From contig NZ_CP082966.1 of assembly GCF_019968605.1 (NCBI RefSeq), positions 3,585,501 through 3,649,500 of the forward strand: 64,000 bases of DNA, written 5' to 3'. Below the pieces are notes generated by a model. The model saw nothing but the letters and a program-made list of their open reading frames with translations. It did not search any database and had not been told where the DNA came from. The stretch's first letter is position 1. The number at the start of each line of letters is the position of its first letter. Positions 1 to 8,621 of this stretch are shown one piece after another. Position numbers and translations under genes: made by a program. Source of the DNA: Polaribacter litorisediminis (GTDB taxonomy: Bacteria > Bacteroidota > Bacteroidia > Flavobacteriales > Flavobacteriaceae).

Positions 1-264
1 TATCCAGTCCTCAGTTGAAAAATTATGAGGTTCAAAATTTGATGTATAAGAAGGATGTTCTTGGTTTACCAAATCGCTTACCGCCAAATGCAACCTATCT
101 GAAAGTTCTACAATTTGTGTTCCAGTAAGCTTTGTTTTTAAAATATCTATTTCTTGTATTGGTAAACCCTCAGCTTTGGCATAAGCCAATGTTTGTTTTG
201 CTCTGACAGATTTAGAGCTGTAAAACAAGGTAATCTGTCTGTTTGAAGTGGCTATTTCTCCCAT
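1..264 (-). CDS. ArsC-like thioredoxin-fold protein (5' part, runs off the window)
   Basis: Reading the minus strand from an ATG at 264 gives 88 open codons to the window edge, so the C-terminus lies outside. The start has the beta-alpha shape of ArsC/Spx-like proteins: a beta strand (ITLFYSS), a helix (VRAKQTLAYAKAEG) and a second strand (IQEIDI). The position where ArsC carries its catalytic cysteine reads SSKS, so there is no redox cysteine in the visible part and arsenate reduction is unlikely. Flavobacteria carry similar cysteine-less relatives of unknown role. The family call is from fold-level resemblance only. Confidence 0.6.
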   Translation of the reverse strand, partial: MGEIATSNRQITLFYSSKSVRAKQTLAYAKAEGLPIQEIDILKTKLTGTQIVELSDRLHLAVSDLVNQEHPSYTSNFEPHNFSTEDWI

Positions 265-295
265 AATTTCATCGATTTATCCGTTTTGTTACCCC

Positions 296-490
296 TTAAG
301 TATGATGCTTTAGCAACTCTTTTAGGCTTTCTAAATACTCTTGCAAAACTTGTTTATTGATATGTGGATATTTACTTTCGGGAAGCGTAACTGGGTTTTC
401 ATCCAAATTACGATAGAGCTCTGGATATTTAGTTTCAATAACCGAAGTAAGTTCCGATATTTCTTTTAGAATATATTGTAAATCTTCCAT
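296..490 (-). CDS. small conserved-looking hypothetical protein, 64 aa
   Basis: A 64-residue acidic, helical protein (MEDLQYILKEISELTSVIE...) with no membrane segment or cysteines. It lies 31 bp upstream of the ArsC-like gene on the same strand, so the two may be co-transcribed. Codon use matches its neighbours and the reading frame is clean. I do not recognise a characterised family and assign no function. Confidence 0.55.
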   Translation of the reverse strand: MEDLQYILKEISELTSVIETKYPELYRNLDENPVTLPESKYPHINKQVLQEYLESLKELLKHHT

Positions 491-979
491 AATGTATAAT
501 GTTCTTTAATCTATTTAAAATTGGTGTATAATTAATTGTATACGGATATTAAATTCATAATTCAGAGCAAATACCAATAGTTTTTGCTTGTTAAGAGGAT
601 AAACCTTTTTACAAAATAAATATAATTAAGTGGGCGTGTTTATAAAATGACCTGCATCATTTACAAATACATCATCAAACATTTACTTTGCAGTATCATT
701 ATTTTTAAATGATTAATTGTATGAATTATACCATAATCGGCAATATCGTTGCGCATAAACAAGCTATTTTTACTTCCAAAAAACAAATGCATCCTTTGGT
801 ATCAAAAGCAATTAAATAGATATTCCAAACCTAGTTGAATTATCTCTAAATTCCTTTACTGTTATTTTAATACGATGTTTTATGAATTTTCTTGGAATAC
901 CATCAAGTTTATATTCATCTAAATTTATACATATACTCTCAGAATAAATTTTAAATTTGATATATACAAAATTTATGTC
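491..979. other. 489-bp intergenic region between divergent genes
   Basis: This spacer separates the small minus-strand gene from the plus-strand metal ATPase. It is very AT-rich. It holds a 32-codon open frame at 721-819 (+), starting MNYTIIGNIVAH, and a minus-strand open frame at 812-1006 that runs into the start of the ATPase gene; neither can be supported as a gene from sequence alone. The only regulatory signal I trust is the -7-like box at 952-959. Confidence 0.5.
952..959 (+). promoter_or_regulatory. candidate Bacteroidota -7 box for the metal ATPase
   Basis: TAAATTTG matches the Bacteroidota TAnnTTTG -7 consensus and ends 20 bp before the ATPase start codon. No clear TTG -33 box is visible at the right spacing. 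The match is short in an AT-rich region, so it is only a candidate. Confidence 0.35.
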
Positions 980-2947
980 ATGAATAAGCAAGAAACCCAT
1001 CATCATAAAGGAATTGAGATTTTTGGAAAAAAAACAGAACTCTATTTTGCGGTTTTATGCGGACTATTTCTAGTTATTGGTTTTCTTATTGCAACGTTCA
1101 CTGCTTTACCCTTTTGGTTTTCTCTATCCTGTTATCTTATCTCTTATTTTTTTGGAGGTTATTTCATTTCCATTGAAGCATTCCAAAAAATTATAAAAGG
1201 GGGTTTTGATATCGATTTTTTAATGATTGCGGCGGCGGCTGGTGCTGCATATATAGGGAGTTGGGCAGAAGGCGCATTACTTTTATTTCTTTTTAGTTTA
1301 GGGCATGCTTTAGAGCATTATGCTATGAATAGGGCTAAAAAATCTATCAAGGCTTTAGGAGAATTATCACCCAAAATAGCACTTTTAAAAAAAGACGGAA
1401 AACTTACAGAAATTCCCATAACAAACTTAAAAATTAACGATATTATTGCTGTAAAACCGAACACAAAAATTGCAGCAGATGGCGTAATTATTAAAGGAAG
1501 TAGTAGCTTAAATCAGGCTCCCATAACTGGAGAAAGTATGCCTGTTGATAAAACATATATTGAAGATATTGATAATTTACCGGCGTTTAATGACATCGAT
1601 AAAAAACATATTGTATATACAGGAACCATAAATGGAGATAGCAGTTTAGATGTTTTAGTACTAAAATTAAGTAAAGATTCTACCGTTTCTAGATTAATTA
1701 AAATGGTGAGCGAAATTGAAACTCAAAAATCTCCCACCCAAAGAATTACTAAAAAATTCGAAAAATATTATGTACCCATTGTAATTGTAAGCGTCTTTTT
1801 ATTATGTTTTACATACTTAATAATTGATGAGAATTTTGAGCAAAGTATTTATAGGGCTATTACCGTTTTAGTTGCTGCAAGTCCTTGTGCACTAGCCATT
1901 TCAACACCTAGCGCTGTTTTGAGCGGAATTGCAAGAGCGGCTCAAAAAGGAGTACTTATAAAAGGCGGAAAAGCTTTAGAAAGTTTGGGGGAGATTACCA
2001 CCATCGCTTTTGATAAAACAGGAACGCTCACAGAAGGAAAACCGAAACTGACCAACGTAATTCCTTTACATAATTTTGATGAAAAAGAATTGGTACAACT
2101 CATTCTAGAAATAGAAAGTTTAAGCAATCATCCGCTAGCAAAAGCCATCGTAAAAGACATCAAAAGTCAGTATAAAATTCTGGTAACCAACAAAGCTAGC
2201 AATGTAAATGCTATTCAAGGAAAAGGAATTGAAGCTACTTATCAACAAGAAAAAGTATTTATTGGAAACATAAAATTGATGGAAAGTGCAGAAATTTTGG
2301 TAGATGAAGTTACTATTTCTAAAATGAAGGCTCTTTTAGAAAAAGGTCATACCGTAATGCTTATCGGTCTAAAAAATAAAATTATCGGATTAATTAGTGT
2401 GATGGATCTACCTAGAAAAATGGCAGCAGATACACTTAAACGGTTAAAAGAAATAGGCATAAAGCGCATGATTATGCTTACTGGAGATCATCAAAATGTA
2501 GGTGATGCTATTGCAAAACAAATTGGACTTACAGAGGCGAAAGGAAATTTATTACCAGAAGATAAAGTAAATGCCATAAAGGTGCTTTTAAAGCGCGATG
2601 GAAAAATAGCGATGGTCGGTGATGGTGTAAATGATGCACCTGCAATGGCTTTAAGTACGGTAAGTATTGCCATGGGAGCAGCCGGTAGTGATGTTGCTTT
2701 AGAAGCTGCAGATGTTGCATTAATGTCTGATAAAATTGAAAACTTACCTTTTGTTATCGGTTTGAGCAGAGCGTCTAAAACCATTATAAAACAAAATATC
2801 TTTATAAGTTTAGCGGTAGTTTTTTTACTCGTTCCTGCAACAATCTTTGGGCTCACAAATATTGGTTTAGCAGTCGCTTTTCATGAAGGCTCTACAATCG
2901 TTGTAGTTCTAAATGCTTTACGATTATTGCGCTTTAAAACGAAATAA
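980..2947 (+). CDS. P1B-4-type heavy-metal transporting P-type ATPase
   Basis: A 655-aa P-type ATPase that exports a transition metal across the inner membrane at the cost of ATP. Visible motifs in order: a short N-terminus with a His run (THHHKG) and no HMA metal-binding domain; actuator loop TGES; membrane metal site SPC (residues 301-303); phosphorylation site DKTGT (Asp345); the HP motif SNHPLAKA; hinge GDGVNDAPA; and HEGST (635-639) in the last membrane helices. SPC plus HEG(S/G)T is the signature of the P1B-4 subgroup (CtpD/CoaT/PfeT-like), known for Co2+, Fe2+ or Zn2+ export rather than Cu+, which uses CPC. The exact metal cannot be told. It stands alone, with no metal regulator next to it. 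Confidence 0.9.
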   Translation: MNKQETHHHKGIEIFGKKTELYFAVLCGLFLVIGFLIATFTALPFWFSLSCYLISYFFGGYFISIEAFQKIIKGGFDIDFLMIAAAAGAAYIGSWAEGALLLFLFSLGHALEHYAMNRAKKSIKALGELSPKIALLKKDGKLTEIPITNLKINDIIAVKPNTKIAADGVIIKGSSSLNQAPITGESMPVDKTYIEDIDNLPAFNDIDKKHIVYTGTINGDSSLDVLVLKLSKDSTVSRLIKMVSEIETQKSPTQRITKKFEKYYVPIVIVSVFLLCFTYLIIDENFEQSIYRAITVLVAASPCALAISTPSAVLSGIARAAQKGVLIKGGKALESLGEITTIAFDKTGTLTEGKPKLTNVIPLHNFDEKELVQLILEIESLSNHPLAKAIVKDIKSQYKILVTNKASNVNAIQGKGIEATYQQEKVFIGNIKLMESAEILVDEVTISKMKALLEKGHTVMLIGLKNKIIGLISVMDLPRKMAADTLKRLKEIGIKRMIMLTGDHQNVGDAIAKQIGLTEAKGNLLPEDKVNAIKVLLKRDGKIAMVGDGVNDAPAMALSTVSIAMGAAGSDVALEAADVALMSDKIENLPFVIGLSRASKTIIKQNIFISLAVVFLLVPATIFGLTNIGLAVAFHEGSTIVVVLNALRLLRFKTK

Positions 2948-2984
2948 CCTCAATTTTATAATTTATTTTTGATCACTTAACTAT

Positions 2985-4190
2985 TTATAAAGGAGCTGTT
3001 GCTTTATAAAATATAGCATTTTTAGAAGTTGAAATTTTATAAGAAGCATTGGCAAGAATTAGCACAGAATCTCCTTTTTGGAGGTGTAACGTTGTGTTGT
3101 GTTCTGTAATCGTTGCTTCGCCTTCTAACAAAATTAAAATTTGTGCGGTTTTTGTTTCCGATTGATAATTTTGAGAAGTATTTAAAATAAGTTGACTTAA
3201 TTCGAAATCTGGCGCAGGACTTCTATAAATGCGCTCAATGCCATCCGCTTGCATTTCGCCTTGCATAATATTAGGAATGGTTGGTTTGAATTCTATATGC
3301 TTTAATAATTCTGGAATATCGATATGTTTAGGCGTTAAACCACCTCGTAAAACATTATCTGAATTTGCCATCAATTCCATATTTTGACCTTCTAAATAGG
3401 CATGAGGAATTCCTGCATCTTGAAAAACGGCTTCTCCTTTGTTGGCCTTTACGATGTTAAAAAAATAAATAGAATAAATGCCTTTGTCTAAAATTGTTGT
3501 ATCCGAAGAAGAATCAACGGCCTTTGCTGCCCAATAATCAGGATTTGACTTTTCTAATTTCCCTGCTTTATATGCCGGCAAAACTCGATCAATTAAGGGT
3601 TGTAATATTCGGTTATTTTCTTCATCTGACTGTTCCATGACTTTTTTGTAGAGTCCGAAATATCCCTGACTTTCAAAAACAGGCACTAAATGTGTAAATT
3701 CTGGAATATTTTTAAGTGTGGCAATTAGTTTATCTTTTGATAAAAAACCATGCAACAACCAAAACTCGCCTAATGCCACCATAATTTCTGGCTTATGGTT
3801 GTCGTCTTTATAATTTCTGTTCGCGGCATTTAAAGGAATGCCCTTTTCATTCTCTAACTTAAACCCCTTTTCTGCCTCTATTTTAGTAGGATGAACTTGT
3901 ATCGATAACATTTCTTCTACGTCTAAAACTTTGAATAGAAATGATAATCTTCCAAATTTACTCGCTATTTTTTGACCTAATGATGCTATTAAATGCGCCT
4001 TTAAAAATTTGTTTAAAGGTCTTTCTTCGTTTTCAATAAGCACTTCAGAAGGTGCCTTTTCATGTGCTCCTAACCAGTATTCAGCGCATTTTTCTCCAGT
4101 AACGGCTATTCCTAATAAATTTGGAATAAATTTAGAGCCACCCCAAGCATAATTTTGAATTTTTCCTTTCAAAGGATATAATTTTGTCAT
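2985..4190 (-). CDS. manA: mannose-6-phosphate isomerase, class I
   Basis: A 401-aa cupin-type phosphomannose isomerase interconverting mannose-6-phosphate and fructose-6-phosphate, feeding GDP-mannose/polysaccharide synthesis or mannose use. Evidence: N-terminal YAWGGSKFIPNLLG, the zinc-site segments SIQVHPTK and DDNHKPEIMVAL, and the active-site strand QNMELMANSDNVLRGGLTPKH typical of type I PMIs. The C-terminal cupin half (LLEGEATIT) is complete and the length is normal. It converges with the metal ATPase across 37 bp and is followed upstream by an SDR gene in the same direction, 73 bp away. Confidence 0.92.
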   Translation of the reverse strand: MTKLYPLKGKIQNYAWGGSKFIPNLLGIAVTGEKCAEYWLGAHEKAPSEVLIENEERPLNKFLKAHLIASLGQKIASKFGRLSFLFKVLDVEEMLSIQVHPTKIEAEKGFKLENEKGIPLNAANRNYKDDNHKPEIMVALGEFWLLHGFLSKDKLIATLKNIPEFTHLVPVFESQGYFGLYKKVMEQSDEENNRILQPLIDRVLPAYKAGKLEKSNPDYWAAKAVDSSSDTTILDKGIYSIYFFNIVKANKGEAVFQDAGIPHAYLEGQNMELMANSDNVLRGGLTPKHIDIPELLKHIEFKPTIPNIMQGEMQADGIERIYRSPAPDFELSQLILNTSQNYQSETKTAQILILLEGEATITEHNTTLHLQKGDSVLILANASYKISTSKNAIFYKATAPL

Positions 4191-4263
4191 GGTAGTTTGA
4201 TTTAAAATTGTGTTGAAATTTGATTTCGATGTTTAAAAACATGAATATGTAAGTAAACGAAGT

Positions 4264-5019
4264 CTATTGATTCTTATTCAAAATGGTAGCACTAGCTTGT
4301 GCTGTTGGATACACCACTAAATCTTCGATATTTACATGATAAGGTCTGGTAATTACAAAATGAATAATATCGGCAATATCCTCTGCTTGTAAAGGCTTAA
4401 ATCCTTGATACACTGTTTTTGCTCTTTCTATATCACCTTTAAAACGCACATCAGAAAACTCGGTTTCTACCAAACCTGGATGAATTGCCGAAACACGTAT
4501 GTTATGTTCATTCAGATCTAACCTCATCGACTTATTTAAAGCATTTACAGCAAATTTTGAGGCACAATATACATTTCCGTTCGTGTAGACTTCTTTACCC
4601 GCAGTAGAGCCAATATTAATGATAAATCCGCTATTATTTGCTATCATTTGCGGAATTATCGCTTTAGAGACATACAATAATCCTTTTACGTTAATATCTA
4701 ACATCGCATCCCAATCATCAATATTACCATCTTGAATGGTGGATAAACCATGCGCATTACCTGCATTATTAATTAAAATATCAATGTTTTTAAAGTTTTC
4801 TGGAAGTGATTTGATTGCTGCCGAAACTTCTTCTCTTTTAGCAACATCAAACTGTAAGGTAGTTACCTCTGTTATTTTTGAGAGTTCTTCTTCAAGCTGT
4901 TCCAAACGATTTTTTCTTCGTCCACAAAGCACTAATCTAATCTTATTTTTAGCAAACAACTCTGCTGTTGCTCTACCAATTCCTGAAGTTGCTCCTGTTA
5001 TAAATGCTGTTTTGGTCAT
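4264..5019 (-). CDS. SDR-family NAD(P)-dependent oxidoreductase (YdfG-like)
   Basis: A 251-aa classical short-chain dehydrogenase. It has the cofactor motif TGATSGIG at the N-terminus, NNAG after strand 4, a Ser in the IINIGST segment and the catalytic YxxxK as YCASK. The C-terminal PGLVETEF and HVNIEDLVVYPTAQ segments are typical of the YdfG/serine 3-dehydrogenase branch, which oxidises 3-hydroxy acids with NADP+. RRKNR after strand 2 fits NADP(H) preference. Substrate is inferred only from family resemblance. A candidate -7 box lies ~80 bp upstream. Confidence 0.85.
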   Translation of the reverse strand: MTKTAFITGATSGIGRATAELFAKNKIRLVLCGRRKNRLEQLEEELSKITEVTTLQFDVAKREEVSAAIKSLPENFKNIDILINNAGNAHGLSTIQDGNIDDWDAMLDINVKGLLYVSKAIIPQMIANNSGFIINIGSTAGKEVYTNGNVYCASKFAVNALNKSMRLDLNEHNIRVSAIHPGLVETEFSDVRFKGDIERAKTVYQGFKPLQAEDIADIIHFVITRPYHVNIEDLVVYPTAQASATILNKNQ

Positions 5020-5096
5020 AAATTCTTTTATTTTTTATCCTTAGATTCTTGCTATCGTTTATCTCGATGATCAAACAAAAAACAGCAATATCAGTA

Positions 5097-5104
5097 CAAA
5101 TATA
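5097..5104 (-). promoter_or_regulatory. candidate -7 box for the SDR gene
   Basis: On the minus strand the sequence reads TATATTTG, an exact TAnnTTTG match, about 78 bp upstream of the SDR start. A T-rich stretch lies at -33 but no clean TTG. Candidate only. Confidence 0.35.
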
Positions 5105-5180
5105 AAACTATAAAACGATAAAAAGTAGGGCTATTTTTCTTTTGTAAAAACCAATTTTTCCTGAATTTTAAGCAAAGAAA

Positions 5181-5204
5181 AAACCGTCCCCCTCAGGACG
5201 GTTT
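5181..5204 (-). terminator. rho-independent terminator after the 310-aa lipoprotein gene
   Basis: Perfect 9-bp stem AAACCGTCC / GGACGGTTT with a 6-nt loop, followed on the minus strand by TTTCTTTG. It lies 54 bp past the stop of the minus-strand lipoprotein gene that ends at 5258, in the right orientation to end its transcript. Confidence 0.85.
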
Positions 5205-5257
5205 CCCTTTCAATTGGTTATTAAGAAATAACCAATCAAAAATCAACTAACCAAACT

Positions 5258-6190
5258 TTATTTTAAATTTCTTCTATTTTTTGTTTTTCTTTCTATTTTA
5301 GTACGTTTTCTGTTGTTATTTCTTACAACATCCTTTGCACTTTTAACAGTTCTTTCACCTTTTAAATATTGTACAAATCCTCTTCCAGAAAACTCATAAG
5401 TTGTGTCTGAATTTAAATGATATAAACTGATTCTACTGTCATTAATAACGCTTAATTCGAACTCTTCAATATCTCCACCATCATAAATCAATGTTAATAT
5501 TTTTAAATCTTCATACCCTGTGACATCAAAGATTTCATAATCGCCTACATAATCCCAATTAATAGAATCAACTTGAGTGCCAAAGCTATCCTGAGAACTA
5601 TAAAATGTTGTTATATTTTCTGGTGTAAATTGCAAATAATTTTCATCATCAAACGCATTGGGTAAACCTCCTATAGCATCTACCTTTGCCCAGGCAATAT
5701 ATTCTTGTAAAAAGTATTCTATATTTTCATAAAACAGTTGATCGTAATCGAAATTATTCCTGTTATATCCTATTAAATAATAACTTACATTTTGTCTAAA
5801 ATTATACAATCTTATCTCATTATCCGATAAAATAGTTACTTCAAAATCATTGGCACCATCTAAATCATGATCGGTTTCTAATACACCACTAAAAGTATTA
5901 TAAGTTCCTACATCGATGCCCAAACCATTCCCCGTTCTACCAATATCTACAATATTATTATTTGCATATAAAATTCCGTTGATAAACGATAAGGTAAATG
6001 CTCTTGAAACATATGGAATGTCGCCAGATCCTGTGGTTTGATGATAATCTACATACCAAATATCATATCTAGAAACTACGTCTTCTAATGACGGTTGAAA
6101 ATTGTCGAATGAATCGTTATAAACCGTTGAGCATGAACTGAACATTGCTGCGCTAAGCACAATGGCTAAAAGTAGTTTTAAAGTCTTCAT
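5258..6190 (-). CDS. flavobacterial lipoprotein of unknown function, 310 aa
   Basis: The N-terminus MKTLKLLLAIVLSAAMFSSC is a lipoprotein signal with the lipobox Cys at residue 20. The mature part has two similar beta-rich halves: one around YDIWYVDYHQTTGSGD..., one around WDYVGDYEIFDVTGYEDLKIL. It ends in a very basic tail (about 25 residues rich in Arg/Lys/Asn). This resembles a family widespread in flavobacteria, often carrying a misleading nicotinate-nucleotide adenylyltransferase label in databases; nothing in the sequence supports that enzymatic name. Probably anchored in a membrane facing the periplasm or surface. Confidence 0.75.
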   Translation of the reverse strand: MKTLKLLLAIVLSAAMFSSCSTVYNDSFDNFQPSLEDVVSRYDIWYVDYHQTTGSGDIPYVSRAFTLSFINGILYANNNIVDIGRTGNGLGIDVGTYNTFSGVLETDHDLDGANDFEVTILSDNEIRLYNFRQNVSYYLIGYNRNNFDYDQLFYENIEYFLQEYIAWAKVDAIGGLPNAFDDENYLQFTPENITTFYSSQDSFGTQVDSINWDYVGDYEIFDVTGYEDLKILTLIYDGGDIEEFELSVINDSRISLYHLNSDTTYEFSGRGFVQYLKGERTVKSAKDVVRNNNRKRTKIERKTKNRRNLK

Positions 6191-6315
6191 AAGCTGTCTA
6201 TTTAAGGGTTATGCTTTATGAATATTCAAAATGTGTGCCAAAAATAATTCTTCCTCTAAAAAAGAATTTATGGATTGTTTTTAAGCGATTCAGAAGATGA
6301 AGAAAAAAGGAAACC

Positions 6316-6765
6316 CTATTCTTTTTCTATCCCTATAATTTTAAAGTACTTCTTTTTGCCTTTAATTCTATAGCTAATAACAGCTTCATTGTCTTTTAAT
6401 TGAAAAGGCATTTCTTTTAAAATAGGGACAGCGTTTTGAAATTCCTTTACAGGGTTTTCATCAAGAATTAAATCTTGTTTCTCTTTGCTTTTAAAATAAC
6501 CAAGCACCAACTTACTTTCGTTTGTATGTTTTACTTGCAAGTCCGTACTTCTTTTATCAAAAAAAACACTATCAAATTGAATCATTTTGTTTGATGTGTA
6601 AGTGATTTTCAAACTCTTTCCTTGAATACCTTGTTGCTCATCATACCAATTTTGCACCACTGCTGAAGTAATTTGAAAAGGTGGATTTTTATCAAACTTG
6701 GCAGATCCACATTTTGAGAAAGCGAGTATAACCAACAGCATAGAGAAAATATTTTTTGTTTTCAT
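6316..6765 (-). CDS. putative lipoprotein, 149 aa
   Basis: Starts MKTKNIFSMLLVILAFSKC, a signal peptide with a plausible lipobox Cys at residue 19, followed by a short beta-rich domain with no motif I recognise. It is 125 bp upstream of the larger lipoprotein gene on the same strand, so a two-gene lipoprotein unit is possible. The strong hairpin at 6858-6888 lies just upstream and separates it from the ATP synthase operon. Confidence 0.6.
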   Translation of the reverse strand: MKTKNIFSMLLVILAFSKCGSAKFDKNPPFQITSAVVQNWYDEQQGIQGKSLKITYTSNKMIQFDSVFFDKRSTDLQVKHTNESKLVLGYFKSKEKQDLILDENPVKEFQNAVPILKEMPFQLKDNEAVISYRIKGKKKYFKIIGIEKE

Positions 6766-6857
6766 ATCACGTATTTATTTCATCAAGATCAATTCTTATA
6801 CCAAGATATAAAAAAGATAAGAACTATTTTTGAAGAATACATTAATTCTATGGAAAC

Positions 6858-6888
6858 ACAAAAGCGAATCAAATTGATTCGCTTTTGT
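6858..6888 (-). terminator. terminator at the far end of the ATP synthase operon
   Basis: A perfect 15-bp inverted repeat (ACAAAAGCGAATCAA / TTGATTCGCTTTTGT) around a single A, so the real loop is a few bases. It sits beyond the 52-bp tandem array downstream of atpG and before the next lipoprotein gene. It ends in TTTTGT on both strands and could work in either direction; its position suggests ending the minus-strand atp transcript. Confidence 0.75.
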
Positions 6889-6921
6889 ATATTAGTTTGA
6901 TATCTTGTGTATTCTCTTATA

Positions 6922-7364
6922 TTTCGTCTAATTGTTCAAAGCTTCCGCAGTTAATAAATTTGACTACACTGCGTTTCGTCTAATTGTTCAACGCTTCCGC
7001 AGTTGATAAATTTGACTACACTGCGTTTCGTCTAATTGTTCAACGCTTCCGCAGTTAATAAATTTGACTACACTGCGTTTCGTCTAATTGTTCAACGCTT
7101 CCGCAGTTAATAAATTTGACTACACTGCGTTTCGTCTAATTGTTCAACGCCTCCGAAATTGATAAATTTGACTACACTGCGTTTCGTCTAATTGTTCAAC
7201 GCTTCCGAAATTGATAAATTTGACTACACTACGTTTCGTCTAATTGTTCAAGGCTTCCGAAATTGATAAATTTGACTACACTGCGTTTCGTCTAATTGTT
7301 CAACGCTTCCGAAGTTGATAAATTTGACTACACTGCGTTTCGTCTAATTGTTCAACGCTTCCGC
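6922..7364 (-). repeat. 52-bp tandem repeat array (8 full copies plus a partial) grown from the 3' end of atpG
   Basis: Units begin at 6922, 6974, 7026, 7078, 7130, 7182, 7234 and 7286, exactly 52 bp apart, and a ninth partial unit (7338-7364) is the actual end of atpG. On the minus strand each unit holds GGAAGCGTTGAACAATTAG, the last codons and stop of atpG, followed by ~33 bp of its downstream sequence. Units differ at a few positions (GCAGTTAAT / GCAGTTGAT / GAAATTGAT). Each contains two short inverted repeats, GCGTT...AACGC and, in the copies reading GCAGT, GCAGT...ACTGC. The array would lie in the 3' UTR of the atp mRNA. Confidence 0.95.
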
Positions 7365-8210
7365 CCCACCAACAATTTCTAAAATTTCATTGGTAATCGC
7401 TGCTTGACGCGCTTTGTTGTATTTTAACAACAACTCATCTCTTAAATCAGTTGCATTGTCTGTTGCTTTGTGCATTGCCGTCATACGAGCACCGTGTTCG
7501 GATGCAAAACTATCTCTAATCGCTTTATATAATTGCGTTTTTAAAGATTTTGGGATTAACGCTAAAACAATTTCTTCTTTCGAAGGTTCAAAAATATAGT
7601 CAGAATTTACTGCTGAAGCATCTCCCTCTAAAATAGGTTTAATCGGTAAAAACTGTTCTACTTGAGGTAATTGAGTTGCTGCATTTTTAAATTGATTGTA
7701 TACCAATTCAATTTTATCATAGTTTCCATGTACATACATCGCCATTAACTCTTCTGCAATCACAGCAACGTTATCAAAAGTTAAATCGTCATAAATATCA
7801 TTTCTTGAATCGACAACCTTATAATTCTTAGATAAAACGGCAGCTCCCTTTTTACCAATACCAAAAATATCTACTGTTTTATCTGAATATTTTTCCGCAA
7901 CCGTTTTAATAAATTCTTTAGAAATTGATGAATTAAAACCACCACATAAACCTCTGTTAGAAGTTATTACTACCATTAAAACTTTTGAAACCTCTCTTTG
8001 ATCAGAATAGACTCCACCAGCATCACCCTCTAACGTAGCACTTAAATTTTGTAATAATTCAGTTAGTTTAGAAGAATAAGGTCTCATGGCTACAATAGCA
8101 TCTTGAGCTTTTTTCAATTTTGCAGCAGATACCATTTTCATTGCAGAGGTAATCTGCATAGTAGAACCGATTGAGGTAATTCTGTTACGTATTTCTTTTA
8201 AGTTTGGCAT
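7344..8210 (-). CDS. atpG: ATP synthase F1 subunit gamma
   Basis: A 288-aa gamma subunit, the central rotating shaft of F1. The N-terminal helix MPNLKEIRNRITSIGSTMQI and ITSAMKMVSAAKL are diagnostic, as are SNRGLCGGFN and the C-terminal helix RMTAMHKATDNATDL...YNKARQAAITNEI. It is the last gene of the atpB-E-F-H-A-G block; beta and epsilon (atpD, atpC) are not in the window, which is usual in Bacteroidota where they form a separate operon. Its final codons are the founder of the 52-bp array. It is separated from atpA by 411 bp holding a four-helix-bundle element. Confidence 0.97.
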   Translation of the reverse strand: MPNLKEIRNRITSIGSTMQITSAMKMVSAAKLKKAQDAIVAMRPYSSKLTELLQNLSATLEGDAGGVYSDQREVSKVLMVVITSNRGLCGGFNSSISKEFIKTVAEKYSDKTVDIFGIGKKGAAVLSKNYKVVDSRNDIYDDLTFDNVAVIAEELMAMYVHGNYDKIELVYNQFKNAATQLPQVEQFLPIKPILEGDASAVNSDYIFEPSKEEIVLALIPKSLKTQLYKAIRDSFASEHGARMTAMHKATDNATDLRDELLLKYNKARQAAITNEILEIVGGAEALNN

Positions 8211-8218
8211 ATTTCAAG

Positions 8219-8578
8219 TTATGAATTATGAGTATAGAGTTCAGAGTTTTTAATAATTGAAACTAAAATTCTAATGAACTCTTCACATTTATTTTTCAAT
8301 TCTACAGGAACATTTCTTCCTGTGGCTTTTAATATTTCTATCCAATATTTGGTTTCATCTGCTTCTTTTAAAGCAATACCAAATTTATATTTAAAATCTT
8401 TTTTACTATACCCCCTTTGTGCTTCCCTAGTATTGGCTCCAATACTTGTTCCACTTCTTAACAATTGAGAGGCTAATTCAAAATCTTTATTCTCTTTTAG
8501 AGTGTCACAAAATCTAACTATTTCGCAAGCAAACTGAAAGCTCTTGATTCTAATAGGACTTTCATTTAGTTTACTAAT
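8219..8578 (-). CDS. four-helix-bundle protein (23S rRNA IVS / S23 type)
   Basis: The open frame codes for ~119 residues with the family hallmarks: SPIRIKSFQFACEIVRFCD, SQLLRSGTSIGANTREAQRG, KFGIALKEADETKYWIEIL. These small helical proteins are encoded in intervening sequences of 23S rRNA genes and in free-standing copies; the biochemical role is unknown. The frame opens after a TAA and has no ATG: the first possible starts are ATT (8581 or 8578), and the next common alternative start is the internal TTG at 8464, which would lose helix 1. So either a rare start is used or the gene is slightly damaged. It sits between atpA and atpG, which is not a normal atp operon gene. Confidence 0.8.
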   Translation of the reverse strand: MSKLNESPIRIKSFQFACEIVRFCDTLKENKDFELASQLLRSGTSIGANTREAQRGYSKKDFKYKFGIALKEADETKYWIEILKATGRNVPVELKNKCEEFIRILVSIIKNSELYTHNS

Positions 8579-8598
8579 AATTTACAACTCTGAACTCT
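8236..8598 (-). mobile_element. IVS-like element with terminal inverted repeats inside the atp operon
   Basis: The four-helix-bundle frame is bracketed by a perfect 13-bp inverted repeat, AGAGTTCAGAGTT at 8236-8248 and AACTCTGAACTCT at 8586-8598. The left repeat lies in the last codons of the frame, as in 23S intervening sequences where the ends pair into a stem. The whole insert would fold into one long hairpin in the atp mRNA. No transposase is present, so movement would need factors in trans. Confidence 0.7.
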
Positions 8599-8621
8599 TA
8601 ACCCTTGACCCTGAACTTGGG

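Noticed and set aside
812..1006. Minus-strand 64-codon open frame upstream of the metal ATPase
   Set aside because: It overlaps the ATPase start codon and promoter box, shows no family resemblance and is likely a chance frame in AT-rich DNA.
2491..2856. Minus-strand 121-codon open frame inside the metal ATPase
   Set aside because: It is a shadow of the conserved hinge and C-terminal coding region of the ATPase on the other strand.
6922..7364. CRISPR array
   Set aside because: The repeats are directly adjacent with no spacers and are copies of the atpG end, so this is a minisatellite.
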